A stretch of 64,000 nt of DNA from Beta vulgaris subsp. vulgaris (lineage: Eukaryota > Streptophyta > Magnoliopsida > Caryophyllales > Amaranthaceae): the NCBI RefSeq assembly GCF_026745355.1, contig NC_079207.1:18658920-18722919 (forward strand). The letters are read 5' to 3'. Below the pieces are notes generated by a model. That model worked only from the letters and a program-made list of their open reading frames with translations. It made no database searches and had not been told where the DNA came from. Every line of letters begins with the position of its first letter. The stretch's first letter is position 1. A program made the position numbers and the translations under genes. This document shows, piece by piece, positions 45,700-56,840 of the stretch.

Positions 45700-46918
45700 T
45701 GTCAGAAAATCAAATTCCTTTAATTAACACAGGATTAGAAGAGGTGTTAGCTAGGCCTAGATGCCTATACACCATAGGTTGCAATACCATTTTTTCTTGT
45801 CTTGGCTGGACAGCAGATGGTCCTTGACTCCTTCCTCCCGTTCTGGATGACAGCCTCAATGGAGGATCTCTCATATAAGGTGTAGACCCTGAGGCTGAGC
45901 GTTGCAAGGCGGCTGCTTCCAAATACTCCCTAGTATTTGTCTCCATCTTGTGACCACTAGGAGGTATATTGTCTCAAGGTCGGACCACCAACTTCCAATC
46001 CATTTTCCTCCCTGGATCACTGACCACCGGTTGCTTTCCCTTGGACACTTCCTGCCGAGGAGGCCTGCTTGTCCCTGGACAACCCTCCTTAGACTGTCCC
46101 CTGGGCGGGGTTACAACAGCTGTGTTCGGATTGACTTGCAAGAACAACATGTTGTTCTTGATTTTCTCCTCCATGACAGCAGCCATCCTGGTCTGAAAGT
46201 CATTTAAAACAGTTTCCAGATGGGCAACCGTCACTGGACGCTCAGGATTTTCTTGAATGATAGGCTCCTTACTTCGTCCCGAAAGGTTGACAATAGTAGG
46301 GGGCCTATCTCTTCCCATAGGTGGCTTTTCATCCCCCATTGTATCCTCCACTTAGATCTCAAAACTCCGGTTTCAAGCCACATTGGATGAGTGACAATCA
46401 GTCAATGTTGCGTCTCCCCACATACGGCGCCAAATGTTATGTAGTGCTAAACTCGTAAATTAATACTACTATCCCTAACAATAGGTTCTATAATAAGAGA
46501 CTTGTGCAACAATGCTTGGACCCAAAACCCGAACCTGGCTCCGCCTTCAGACCTGCAAAAAGGGACCCATCCTGAAGGTTTGGGTGGTATTTTCCCCTCC
46601 GAAGCTTAAGTCCGGTATCAGGAGTAAAAAGAAAACTTTTAGAGAGAGAAAATAGAAAGAGAGAGAATTTATGGCAGAATAACTGTACACTGCTCTGAAA
46701 AACGTGCATTTCCCATGATTTCAAGGACTATTTATAATGTATGAAATAATTGTTGTACCTTGATGTCACCATAATTTGAGAGCATTTGATTGCATGAGCA
46801 ATAATTGCATGACACGTGGCAATCATTGATTGGAGAGTACACATCATCCATCATATAAAGATGTCCTTTGTAAATGCTAGGCCTAAGTACAAATTGGGAC
46901 AAAAGGAGAGCTAGTACA
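45700..46918 (-). mobile_element. Truncated gypsy element: LTR end, PBS and gag N-terminus
   Basis: On the minus strand an LTR with a TATA-like ATAATGAAATA/TATAAATAG stretch near 46730 ends CTACATAACA at 46435. It is followed by PBS TTTGGCGCCGTATG (46434-46421) and a gag-like frame from 46351 (MEDTMGDEKPPMGRDRPPTI, RPVTVAHLETVLNDFQTRM) that continues in another frame to 45710 (LRLSSRTGGRSQGPSAV). The element is cut off at about 45700, before the capsid core. The outer LTR edge (about 46903-46918) is a guess. Confidence 0.6.
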
Positions 46919-47572
46919 ACTCCCTTTATTTAGAAAGGTATACTTTAGGCCCTGCACCTTTCTGAGCTATGTACTTTTTTGCAGCAGTAAAGGGCCACAT
47001 GTAGGGACGAGATAAAGCCACATGTCCTACTCATAGGCCCTGCACCTTTCGACTTGTCTGTTTTCAGAAAAAAGCCCCAACGTCCAAAGTGTTGGCGGAA
47101 AAGATGGCCACAAAAAAGAGGCCGACCGCAACAGCAGATGCTCCTTCTAAAGAATCCAAGGGCTTCACGGCCAAAAAGAATTTTGAATGAGGGATTAAGA
47201 GAGCATAAGGGTGGGGGATTAAAGTTGTGGGGACCATTGCACATGGGGGGTTTAAGGGAAGGGAGGAGAGAGAAATGAGGGACCGCAACCTTTTTCCCTC
47301 CTTTTTTTTACAAGGTCAAGGAGAGAGAAAAAAGGACCCAACCAATTATTTTGGCACCAATTGATTTTCCCTTCAATATTTTCATAAACTTCAAATTTTG
47401 CAAAAAAATTCAAAATTTCCATTCCAAATATCTGTTGAAGCCTAAAATCTACATACTCTCTCTTCCATATAAACCCCCAACATTAAATGAGGGCTTATTT
47501 CACAAAATGAAGAGAGAGAAAATATTGTCAAGCACCATGGTTTAGTTTAATTACAAAAAACTATTGAACCTA
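46919..47572. other. Intergenic, short direct repeat
   Basis: TAGGCCCTGCACCTTTC occurs at 46949 and 47034. I recognise no gene. The frames on both strands at 46945-47288 are not convincing. Confidence 0.5.
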
Positions 47573-49201
47573 CACTAGTAGAAAAAGGTCAATTTGCGTC
47601 CCCCCATTTGCGTCGCACATACACGGAAACGACGCACAAATACTATTTGCGTCGCATGCAACATTGAATCGACGCACAAGACGAATGATTTGCGTCGTAT
47701 GTAACTAACGTGCGATGCAAATCATCTATGTGCGTCGCATGAAGCCCTCAGTGCGACGCACATAACAAAGTAATCTGCGTCGCACTTTATTTCAAATGCG
47801 TTGCATAAAGTAATCTGCGTCGGACCCCTTGGCCCATCCGACGCAGATCAGCCCAAAAACCCCAACCCCTTGCGCGCGATTCTTAAACCCGGCCCTTCTC
47901 TCAAACCCTAAAACACTTCTCCCTCGCGTCTCTCTCCTCACACCAGAATGGGGGCTTCTCTCAAATCCTAAAACTCTATCTCCCTCGCGTCTCTCTCCTC
48001 ACCCTCACCCTCAAACTCTCTCTCTCAGATCCAACTCCTCTCTCTCTCTCACTACTCCTCTCTCTCTCTCAGATCTCCTCCTCTCTCTTTACAATCAACG
48101 AAGTGCGTGGTTTCCGGCGAAGAGATTGATTGAGAATCAGTGCATACGTTCCTAGAAAGAGTAAAACGAGGCGAGAAATCTTGATTGAGAATCGCCGACG
48201 ACGACGAAGAACTGCAGATTATCCTCTCACTCTCTCTCTAAGGGCGAACAACCTTCAAGCTCTTTCTCTCCGGCGAACAACGACGAAGAACAACCCTCAA
48301 GCTCTCTCTCTCCGGCGAACAACGACGAAGAACAACCCTTATACTCTCTCTCTACAATTTCAGACGAAGAACAGGTTCGGTTTTTTAGATCTATAATTTC
48401 GAGGTTTCATTTTTTCATTGTTTAAAATCTAATTTTTTTCATTGTTTAAATCTACAATTTCGTAGTTTCATTTTTTCATGTTTTCAGATTTACAATTTTT
48501 TCCTTTCGTTTTTTTCATTTTTACGTTGTTTAGATCTAATTTTTTCATTGTTTTCGAGTTTTGTACATCTGAAATTATGTTCTTCTGTTTTTTAACTTTT
48601 TATATCTGATTTTTTATTGATTTTTTTTTTTCTTATTTTCATTTGCAGATCTATTTTTGGTTTATCTGGAAGTTCTCTTCGTCTGAAATGGAAGGAAATT
48701 GAAGAAACGTTCGTTTTGTTTCGACTTCGCATCTCTCTACTCTAAATCTCGTTGTGTTAATATCTTATTTTTCATTGTTCGAGTTGTAAATTATTGAATT
48801 TTTGTGCTTTATTGTTTTGTGTTGGAGTTGTAAATTATGAATTTTGTTGGTTTATTCTGTTGTATTCAATTTGCTTCTTCTACTATTCAAGAATCTCTCT
48901 TTGTTTTTCTTCGAATGTTCAGTATTTCCTAGTTCTGAACTTTTTTTTTTTTATTAAAATAGGAATGTGCGTCGCACATTGTGTAGAGTGCGACGCGCAG
49001 TGAGTTTTTTATATATTAAAATCAGCCATCTGCGTCGCACCGTACACGAGTGCGACGCAAATAGCTGTACCATCTGCGTCGTTTCCGCATACGACGCAGA
49101 TCATTTCTGAGTCATTTGCGTAGAGGGCTTTGGCGTCGCACCAAAGTTCGACGCAAATAGGCGCCTCACATCCAACGCAAATTGCCTTTTCTGTACTAGT
49201 G
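47573..49201. mobile_element. Non-autonomous CACTA (En/Spm) transposon
   Basis: Ends CACTAGTAGAAAAAGG and CCTTTTCTGTACTAGTG are inverted and start with CACTA. The 3-bp TSD CTA flanks both sides (47570-47572, 49202-49204). Both subterminal regions (47600-47850 and 48960-49190) are packed with TTTGCGTCGCAC/GTGCGACGCA motifs in both orientations, as expected for transposase-binding subterminal repeats. The interior (47880-48360) is rich in CTCTCT and CGACGAAGAAC repeats and looks like a 5' UTR or exon. There is no transposase. Length 1629 bp. Confidence 0.9.
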
Positions 49202-49318
49202 CTACTAGTTCACTGCACACGTTGCACATTAATGTTTAAATAATCATCCAAAAAATTACAGACAGAAGTTTCCCACAAAAAACTTCAAACTTCAGTCCTT
49301 AAATAATCTTGGTCAGCA

Positions 49319-50990
49319 TTGAATATGGGGTCAGCAGATGAGGAAGGGGCAGAGATGTTTGGCCTTCAAGAGTTGCTGGAAATTGAAGGCATGGAGGATG
49401 ACTTGTTGCTGCATGAAATGGGGGCGCATTATCATAGTGATGATGACCATTACACAGAGGATGATGAAGGAGGCACAACAGCAGAGCGTGAAGCAGAGCA
49501 ACAACATCAAGTTCAGCAACACCAACCAAACACAGAAATAGAAAACAATGTGAGTGCATCAATAGAAAAACCACATTTAACTCTAGAAAAAAAGGAGAAT
49601 GTTGGTTGATGACCTTCTTACCTCATAAATAAATGGTAAACTTGCATGGGGTTTAAAAAAAAAATTAGCAAGAAAGCATGGCATAAGCAGGATGACTTAG
49701 ATAGAATATGGAAAATGCAAAAAATAGAGAGAAAGTGGGGCATGCCATAGATGTGAGAAACAAAAAATAGGCAGATGTGGTAGGAAGCTTAAAGTTTATG
49801 GCTTCAGTCAGTCCCACTTCATCTAAGGACAAGTATTAGGGAATTTACTGGTTATCTTAAAGTCCCCTCATCCACTTTCTATAGACTACTCAAACAGGAC
49901 AAGCTGAGAAGTACACAAGCAGCACTCACCAAAATGACAGAAGATCACAAGCTTCAAAGAATCAAGTGGATGTTACAGCACATATTACCATTTACCATCA
50001 ACAAGGACGCAACCACCTAAATTTGTTGACATGCAAAATGTTGTTCACATAGATGAGAAGTGGTTTTATTTGAGTCCAGACATGAGGAGGTTTTACGTGC
50101 TTTTTGCTGAAGATGACCCTTGTAGTTATTGTCAACCTAAGAGATTTAAGATTAAAGTTATGTTCATGTGTGCAACATCTATACCTATTAAGGATTGTGA
50201 AGGGAGGATGATACATGATGGGAAATTTGGTATCTACCCTTTAGTTGAGTATGTGAGAGCAAAATATTCAACTAAGAACAGAAGGCGAGGAACTTTGCTG
50301 ACAAAAGCAACTGAAAGTGTTAACCTAACAGTTATGAGGGACATGATAATTAACACTATCACCTCTGTCATCATGAGGAATTGTCCTGAAGGTGTGTCAA
50401 AGAATATTTACATACAACAAGACAATGCAAGACCTCACATTCATGCAGATGACCCAACATTTAGGACAGCAACAACTCAAAATGGGTTCAACATTCAATT
50501 AATCAATCAACTACCTCAGTCTCCTGACTTAAATGTGCTAGACTTGAGGTTTTTTAGAGCAATTCAAGCACTACAATACTAGTCTTTTCCTAAGAATCTA
50601 AATGAATTGATATAAAGAGTGCAGGACTGTTATGATTTCTTTGACCCTGAAGTATTGAAGTACACTTGGTTACAATTTCAATATGTTATGGTGGAAATAC
50701 TTAAATGCAAAGGGGGGAACAATTATAAGAACCCACACCATGGCAAAAGAAAGCTAGAGAGACATGATTTACTTCCTGACAATGTTGAAGTTGAGCAAGC
50801 TGACAAATGAGGCAGTTGCTTATCTAAATGAGAGGCTTGTGAATGTGGGTGAAGCATTTGACTACTTAGATGCACAAGAAGCCTAGAATGGGCAGAAGAT
50901 GAAGCTACTTTTTTTTTGCATATAATGATGTTATGTATGAAGGAGAAGAAAGGGGAGCAACTTTTTGGTATATAACAAGTATATAACAAG
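49319..50990 (+). pseudogene. mariner-like transposase (plant DD39D type), broken
   Basis: 49319-49609 gives an acidic N-terminal frame (MGSADEEGAEMFGLQELLEI, with DDDHYTEDDEGG). The helix-turn-helix part (LHLRTSIREFTGYLKVPSS, KMTEDHKLQRIKWMLQHIL) lies near 49815-50000 in another frame. The catalytic part is open from 50031 to 50582: VVHIDEKWFYL (first Asp), NIYIQQDNARPH (second Asp), QSPDLNVLDL (third Asp). A stop at 50580 and another near 50612 precede the C-terminal RVQDCYDFFDPEVLKYTW. All three catalytic Asp survive, but at least three breaks inactivate the gene. This superfamily is the source of Stowaway mobility. I could not find its own TIRs. Confidence 0.82.
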
Positions 50991-51589
50991 ACAAATACAC
51001 AGGTATAGAAGTTACAACAATTTGTTTAAGCTTATGTAGAAGATGCAGCAACACCTCTAAGCAAACTAGAATTTTTTGGGGTTTTTTTCGTTTATTTATT
51101 GAAGTGTTATCTACATGTTGAAGGACTAGTTTGTATAAGCAGTGATGCAACAATTATTGAAGTAAAGCATTTATGGTTATGTTTAATTTTTGCATGTCAA
51201 CAAGTTTAAAGTGAGTTATGTGTTTTAATAAATCCATCAGGGATAATTGCATGGCTCATTATTGAGGAAGCAATGGATAGTCAATCCTATTATTGGTTTA
51301 ACACCAATAAGGAGCAAATCATCTATTGCTCCTCAATCCCAAAGCATGAGTCCCTTCATCATCTGGATTATAAGTTTTTTTAAAATACAAAAGGGATTCA
51401 AGTTACTCAAAATAGGGACTCAATTGACTTAGCAGAGGGGACTGACATAACTCAACAAACCAGGCACAACAATTTACATCATTAGCCATTTATCCGCCCT
51501 CCAACCTCCAATCCAGATCCAACCTCATTCCCAATTCCAACATCCAATCTATGTCCAATCCTATTTTAAATAACCTCCAATCCAAATCC
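50991..51589. other. No gene seen
   Basis: The 3' flank of the mariner pseudogene. AAGCAATGGATAGTCAATCC-type sequence occurs near 51271, and no conserved frame was found. Confidence 0.45.
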
Positions 51590-51940
51590 ATACAGAATAG
51601 GCAACCCAAAACAGTAGGCAACAGAAAATAATATCCAACAAATTTCCAATAACCAACCAAACAGAATAAACAACATAAAAAGATAAGGTAGCAAACATAA
51701 TAGCCAACCAACACCAATATACAACCAAACATAATAGGCAACATAAGTGAAATAGGTAGCCAACAAATATATCCAACCAACTCAAAAGGCAACCTAACAT
51801 AATAGGCAACATAAAATTATTAGGCAAGCAATAAATATATCCAACCAACTCCAATAGGCAACCAAACATAATAGGCAACATAAAATTAATAAGCAGCCAA
51901 CATATTTATCCAACCAACACCAACATAATAAGGAATAGGA
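51590..51940. repeat. Tandem array, about 68-bp unit, five or more degenerate copies
   Basis: The phrase (C)ATAATAGGCAACATAA recurs with starts at about 51595, 51663, 51731, 51799 and 51868, a period of 68-69 bp, joined by ATATCCAACCAACTCCAA-like text. Long hydrophobic frames on the minus strand are a by-product of the repeat. Confidence 0.8.
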
Positions 51941-52008
51941 TTCAAGTTACTCAGCAAACATGCACATAAAATAAAAATGAAATTAAATTGAGTTAGGATG
52001 ATAGAACC

Positions 52009-52777
52009 TCAGGGACTCAAGTTATTAGCTTTACGCCTGATAAGGAAGCAATGGGAAGTGAGATCCAATTCTGAGCTTGTACAGAGGCTCATAGGGATAT
52101 CCAGCTCATCCTCATCAGCCTCCGAAGACCCCAAATGGTCTTCAACCACATCAAACACTTTGAAACCCCCATCAGTCTCCATATACATTGCATACGTTTT
52201 ACCCTCATCGTTGTAGACGTTGAAGGTCGTAGCAGTGCAACCCAGACACTCACAATCCCCCTCCCCAAAGACCTCAGCCTCACCCAATTGGACCTTCCTC
52301 TCAGACCTCGTCACTTCCTTCTCCTTCCCCTTCACCTCTTGAACCTTACCTGTTTTAGAAACATAGTAAAAAACAGGAGCCTTAAGTGCACAGATAATCT
52401 CATGTGTAGACCGCAAAAGAACCTTACCTTTTTTTCCGTCACCCTTTTCCCCACCTTCCTCAACCTTAGTGGATCTAGGCCTCAACCTTTATGAAATTGG
52501 TCTGTGGGCCAGGATCTGTTCATTTGGGGGACTCATAGGTTGTGGGTTGGAAGAGGAGGGATTCCCTGGGTAACCCAGTTACCAGGTAAAATTCATCAAC
52601 CACCACACCCAAAGCCTTCAAGGCATAAGGACAAATCAAATATTTTGCGTCTCCATTGTCATAAAGCCTTTTGGGCCAAGGAGATTTTGACTCAAATGCA
52701 TGCATCAACTCGCGGATGCTATCAGACTCATCAGCGTCATTAGTTTGAAACAACGCATCAACAAGGGGTTAGAGATT
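52009..52777 (-). pseudogene. Unrecognised minus-strand gene fragment, cut by the Athila-like element
   Basis: From the LTR border at 52777 downward, a frame starting PLVDALFQTNDADESDSIRE runs to 52520 (KYLICPYALKALGVVVDEFY, ending YESPK). A second frame follows from 52485 to 52009 (KVLLRSTHEIICALKAPVFY, CECLGCTATTFNVYNDEGKT, VFDVVEDHLGSSEADEDELD). The two frames may be exons or one frameshifted gene. The composition looks like a real acidic soluble protein, with no membrane segment or signal peptide. I do not recognise the family. A stop codon lies right at the LTR junction. A possible first exon is at 60006-60022. Confidence 0.4.
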
Positions 52778-54316
52778 TGATATGTCATAATTATATATAG
52801 TTTTTAGATGCATTTGATTGCATTTGGAACTCTCTTTAGAGCATTTAGGTGCATAATGGCATGAATTACGTAAGTTGTGCTCTACTACTCCCCGTTTGCG
52901 TGTTTTGATCATTTTCAGGTTACTTTGATGCAAATTGATTAAGATTACCTAAGATCAAGCCTATTAATCATTGAAGATGAAGATATCTTGCACAAGGGTC
53001 ACAATGCATCCTTTCGGGACAATTTCGAGTTAGAATGAAGCAAAGAGTTAGTGAAAGAAGTGTCAAAACTGACACCTGTTCACTATTTTGATCATAACTT
53101 TTGATAGAAAATTGATAATCAATAAATTACAATTGTGTTGGAAACTAGACTTCAAGGGCCTTCCAATGATAGGTCACACGCTCAAATCCGACTTCTGGTT
53201 TGAGAGATACAGCCATCGCAAGTTGACGCAGAATCGAAGTTTCCTCGCCCGGTCGACCGGGCGGTTTTGCCCAACCGGGCGAAATTAATTTTTCACCAAA
53301 ATGCAAGGCATGTTAGCCCGGTCAACCGGGCGACCAAATGGGAAAATTCGCTTACGCGCCCGACCGGGAGGAGTCGCCCGGTCGACCGGGCGGATTTGCT
53401 TTTTTGTCGTAAGTTGTGAATCACCGTCGCCCGACCGGGCGGTTTCTCGGGACGCGTTTTTTCGGATTTTTTAGCCGGTTTTGTAAAGAATATAAATAGG
53501 TTTTTAATATTTTTGTTTAGACTATCTCATTTTCTACGTGTTTAGGGCCAAACACTTAGTTTATTCTTTCTAGTTTTGTTGAACTTTTACATTGGAAGAT
53601 TATATAGATCGTCGATTTCCTTTTTCATTGTTCTTCAATCATTCGGTATTCTTCTTTACTTTCTTTAATTTAATGAATTCTTTTACTATGATCATGTTTA
53701 TTGAGTTCTTTATTATAATGAGTGAGTAGTCTATTTCTAGGGTTTAGAGAGGGAAGCCATGTTTATACCTTTTTGATTGTGGTTTGATGTTCTTCAATAA
53801 TTGGGTTGAATTAGAATAATTCCTATTGATTTGTTATATTTGTTTAATTCATGTAATTGCACAATATCATGAGTTATGTTTAGCTAATAAGAATTAGAAT
53901 CGAAAGATCTATTCATTAGAGGCTTGTTACAATAGGTAGATTTGATTATGTTGAGCGACCGTACTGGCATATGTTAATCTAGGAGTTGTTAATGCCTGAC
54001 CAAGGATTAACGAAATACTTCATTTATTCGAACCTCAATCCAAGTGTTGTTGAACTATATTATATTGATTAAACTGGTATAAGCATGGTGGACCGATCGA
54101 TTGCCCTAGGCTTTTAATTATTTGATAAATAATTCCCATTTTTCTGTGTTCTAGTTTAGTCTAGTTTAGTTATTAATTACTCAATCATTTCCTCTCTGGA
54201 AGTAGTTAGATAATTGAACATAAATCTGTAGAACTCCTCTCCCTGTGGATCGACCCGTATTTGCCAGTTTCTGCTAAACAGACATGTGCACTTGCGGTAT
54301 ATTTTAAAACACATCA
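52778..54316 (+). repeat. 5' LTR of the Athila-like element
   Basis: 1539 bp, TGATATGTCATAATTATATA to AAAACACATCA. It contains six GC-rich palindromes of the form CGCCCGGTCGACCGGGCG between 53246 and 53445, a TATA-like TATAAATAGG at 53490, and the conserved TGGATCGACCCGTATTTGCC near the end. Confidence 0.88.
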
Positions 54317-54451
54317 AGTTTTTGGCGCCGTTGCCGGAGAGGCTAGTTTCTATAGTTTTCTGGTTAATTATTTAACTATTTCTGCTGTCTCATTGGAACT
54401 TCAAGTTCCAATTGAGGCCATCTCACTGCACATATTTTCTTTGTTTCTTTT

Positions 54452-55610
54452 ATGCCCAGGTCTAAAAGAACAGGTACTCCAGTTCCAACTGATCCTGATC
54501 TTGAGAAAACCATCCGGCAGCTCAAGAAGACACAAAAGAAGAAAAAGCAGTCTGCTAATCAGGGAAAAACCACGGAAGAACCAACATAATCAGTCATGCT
54601 TCCTAAGTCATTGAAGTCTTATGGGGTACCTTCTCCTGGCAATGTTCCCACAGGCCCTACTATGCCTGATATACAGGCAGCCAACTTCGAAATCAAGCCT
54701 GCTCTCATCAATATGATCCAACAGAATCAATTTGGTGGGCATCCATCTGAAGACCCTGCAAATCATTTACAACGATTTCAACAACTCTGTCGTACCGTTA
54801 AGCACCAAGGGGTCACTCCTGATCAGTTGAAGGTCATGGTCTTCGAATTTTCATTAAAGGACAAGGCACAGAAGTGGCTGAACGATGTCAATGAAACTGA
54901 GTGGAGTGCTATATCTGAAGCATTCCTGAAAGAGTACTACCCTCCCACCAAGACTGCAGAAATAAGACATAAGCTTGCCACCTTCCAACAAGAACCCGAT
55001 GAAACACTGAAGGAAGCATGGAATAGTTCAAGGATCTGCAGAGAGAATGCCCACACCACAATCTGGATAAGTGGTTCATCACCCAAGCATTCTAAATGGT
55101 CTACAACCCATATCAAGAGCACGATTGATTCATCTGCAGGGGGTCTTCTAGATAAGAGGGGAATGAAGGGTATAATTTCTGGCCAACTTAGCGGAATGAT
55201 CATAGTTCTCCAGGACTATTACAAAGAAAAAGTTGGATATTGATGCGTATGCCTTGTTGTCTTCACAAGTAGCCCAGTTGAGCATGAAGATGGACTCACT
55301 GAAATCTTTACAGTCTAGTATTCCTCCTATGAGTATTAATGCAATGTCTCCATGGCTCCTATTACTTCTTCCTTTTGTGAAGTGTGTGGTGTTCAAGGCC
55401 ACTTTGGTCATGATTGTTGCTACAATCAACCTGATCCGAATCAAATGGCGCATGCAAATGTTTTTCAGCAGAAGACCTCCACACAACCCATACTCTAACA
55501 CATACAACCCAGGTTGGAGAGATCATCCTAATTTTTCCTACAAGAACAACAATGTTCAAATCCTCAACCTCCACCACAATCTTCCTAACCAAACCACCAC
55601 ATGCTGCTAG
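54452..55610 (+). pseudogene. Athila-like gag
   Basis: ATG 54452 (MPRSKRTGTPVPTDPDLEKT) opens the gag. An in-frame TAA at 54587 is followed by ATG 54596, leading into the capsid domain (SEDPANHLQRFQQLCRTVK, QLKVMVFEFSLKDKAQKWLN, LKEYYPPTKTAEIRHKL) to 55243. The frame then shifts by one (LLSSQVAQLSMKMDSLKSL), then back to a complete CX2CX4HX4C knuckle, CEVCGVQGHFGHDC (55376-55417). The Asn/Pro/Gln-rich tail follows with further breaks. It encodes capsid and nucleocapsid of the element, and this copy is defective. Confidence 0.82.
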
Positions 55611-55777
55611 ACAACAATATTATCAAGGGGCTCCTCAGAACCCCCTCCTGGTTTCATAGGCCTTCACACCAAGGCTATCAGCAGCAATTCTAGAATGTCA
55701 CTCTCAAGACCTACTATGTCTGATCTAATGAAAATGATGGTTTCTATGCAGAAAAATCATGAGGAGAGCATCAAGGA

Positions 55778-56840
55778 GTGAAGAACACACCAAACACTTG
55801 GAGACTCAACTTGCTCAGTGGCGAAAATAATGCACAGAGGCAACCAGGTCATCTGCCGGGACAACCCATCCCAAAGGAGACTGTCAATGCCGTTACACTT
55901 CGTAGCGGCACTGTTTATGATGCTCCTCCCATGCCCATTGATGATGACTGCTCCAGCAAGGAGAAAGAGGTGGTAGAGGAAGAAGCGGAGAAGATTCGAT
56001 GTCTGAGGTCGAACTAGCTAAGGAAGATCAGACAGGAAAGCGGAGGAAAAGGTTTCTGAAAGCCTATTACACCAAGGCTACCTTTTCCCCATAGGATGCA
56101 GAAGTCGAAGGTCGATCAACAACTTGGTAAGTTCTTGACTATGGTCAAGAACCTTGAGGTAACAATTCCTTTTACTGAACTTATTTCTCAAGTGCCTGTT
56201 TATGCTAAGTTTTTGAAAACATGATTACTAAAAAGAAAGACTTTGGTGGGGTAGATCGAGTCGCTCTAACTGAAGAGTGTAGTGCTGTTTTACAAAATAG
56301 AACCCCACTAAGTTGAAGGATCCTGGTAGTTTTTCCATCCCTTGCCATGTAGGTGCATTATTTATAGATAAGGCATTGTGTGATTTAGGTGCTTCTGTGT
56401 CTGTCATGCCTTTTCTGTTTTAAGAAACTGAATATGGGAGCACTTAAGTGCACTCAAATTACTTTGCAAATGGCCGATCGTTCTATAAAATACCCTCTAG
56501 GTGTTTTAGAAGACGTCCCTGTTAGGGTGGGAAAGTTTTATATTCCTGTTGATTTTGTGGTGCTTGATATGGAGGAGGATGCCCAAATTCCTATTATTCT
56601 TGGTAGGCCGTTTTTGTGTACACTGGTGCTGTTATAGATGTCAAGTCTGGGTCTTTAACTTTGAGTGTTGGTGATGATAATGTCACTTTTAAACTAACCA
56701 ATGCTGTTAAGTCTCCTATGCTTGAGCAAATTGCTGCAGGAGGAAAATGTTTGATGAGGGGGGCACTCATTGCCAAGCCCCTCCGATTTGAGATTGAGGA
56801 GGTAATATGGTCGTGCGGGACCTTTATAAACCAGCGCTAG
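55778..56840 (+). pseudogene. Athila-like aspartic protease, no downstream pol
   Basis: 55778-56017 has the linker VNAVTLRSGTVYDAPP and an acidic stretch. After frame changes comes the retropepsin: CDLGASVSVMP (catalytic Asp codon 56392-56394), then LKCTQITLQMADRSIKYPLG, VGKFYIPVDFVVLDMEED, IPIILGRPFL, and (frame shifted at about 56615) AVIDVKSGSLTLSVGDD. The frame ends RFEIEEVIWSCGTFINQR at 56840, where RT should begin. The polymerase region is missing, not just frameshifted. Confidence 0.78.

Noticed and set aside
47829..48396. Pro/Ser/Arg-rich frames
   Set aside because: They are inside a CACTA element, in CT-rich repeats, with no conserved domain.
51490..51881. Hydrophobic, membrane-like frames on the minus strand
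   Set aside because: They follow the 68-bp tandem repeat in several frames at once, which is typical of a repeat by-product.
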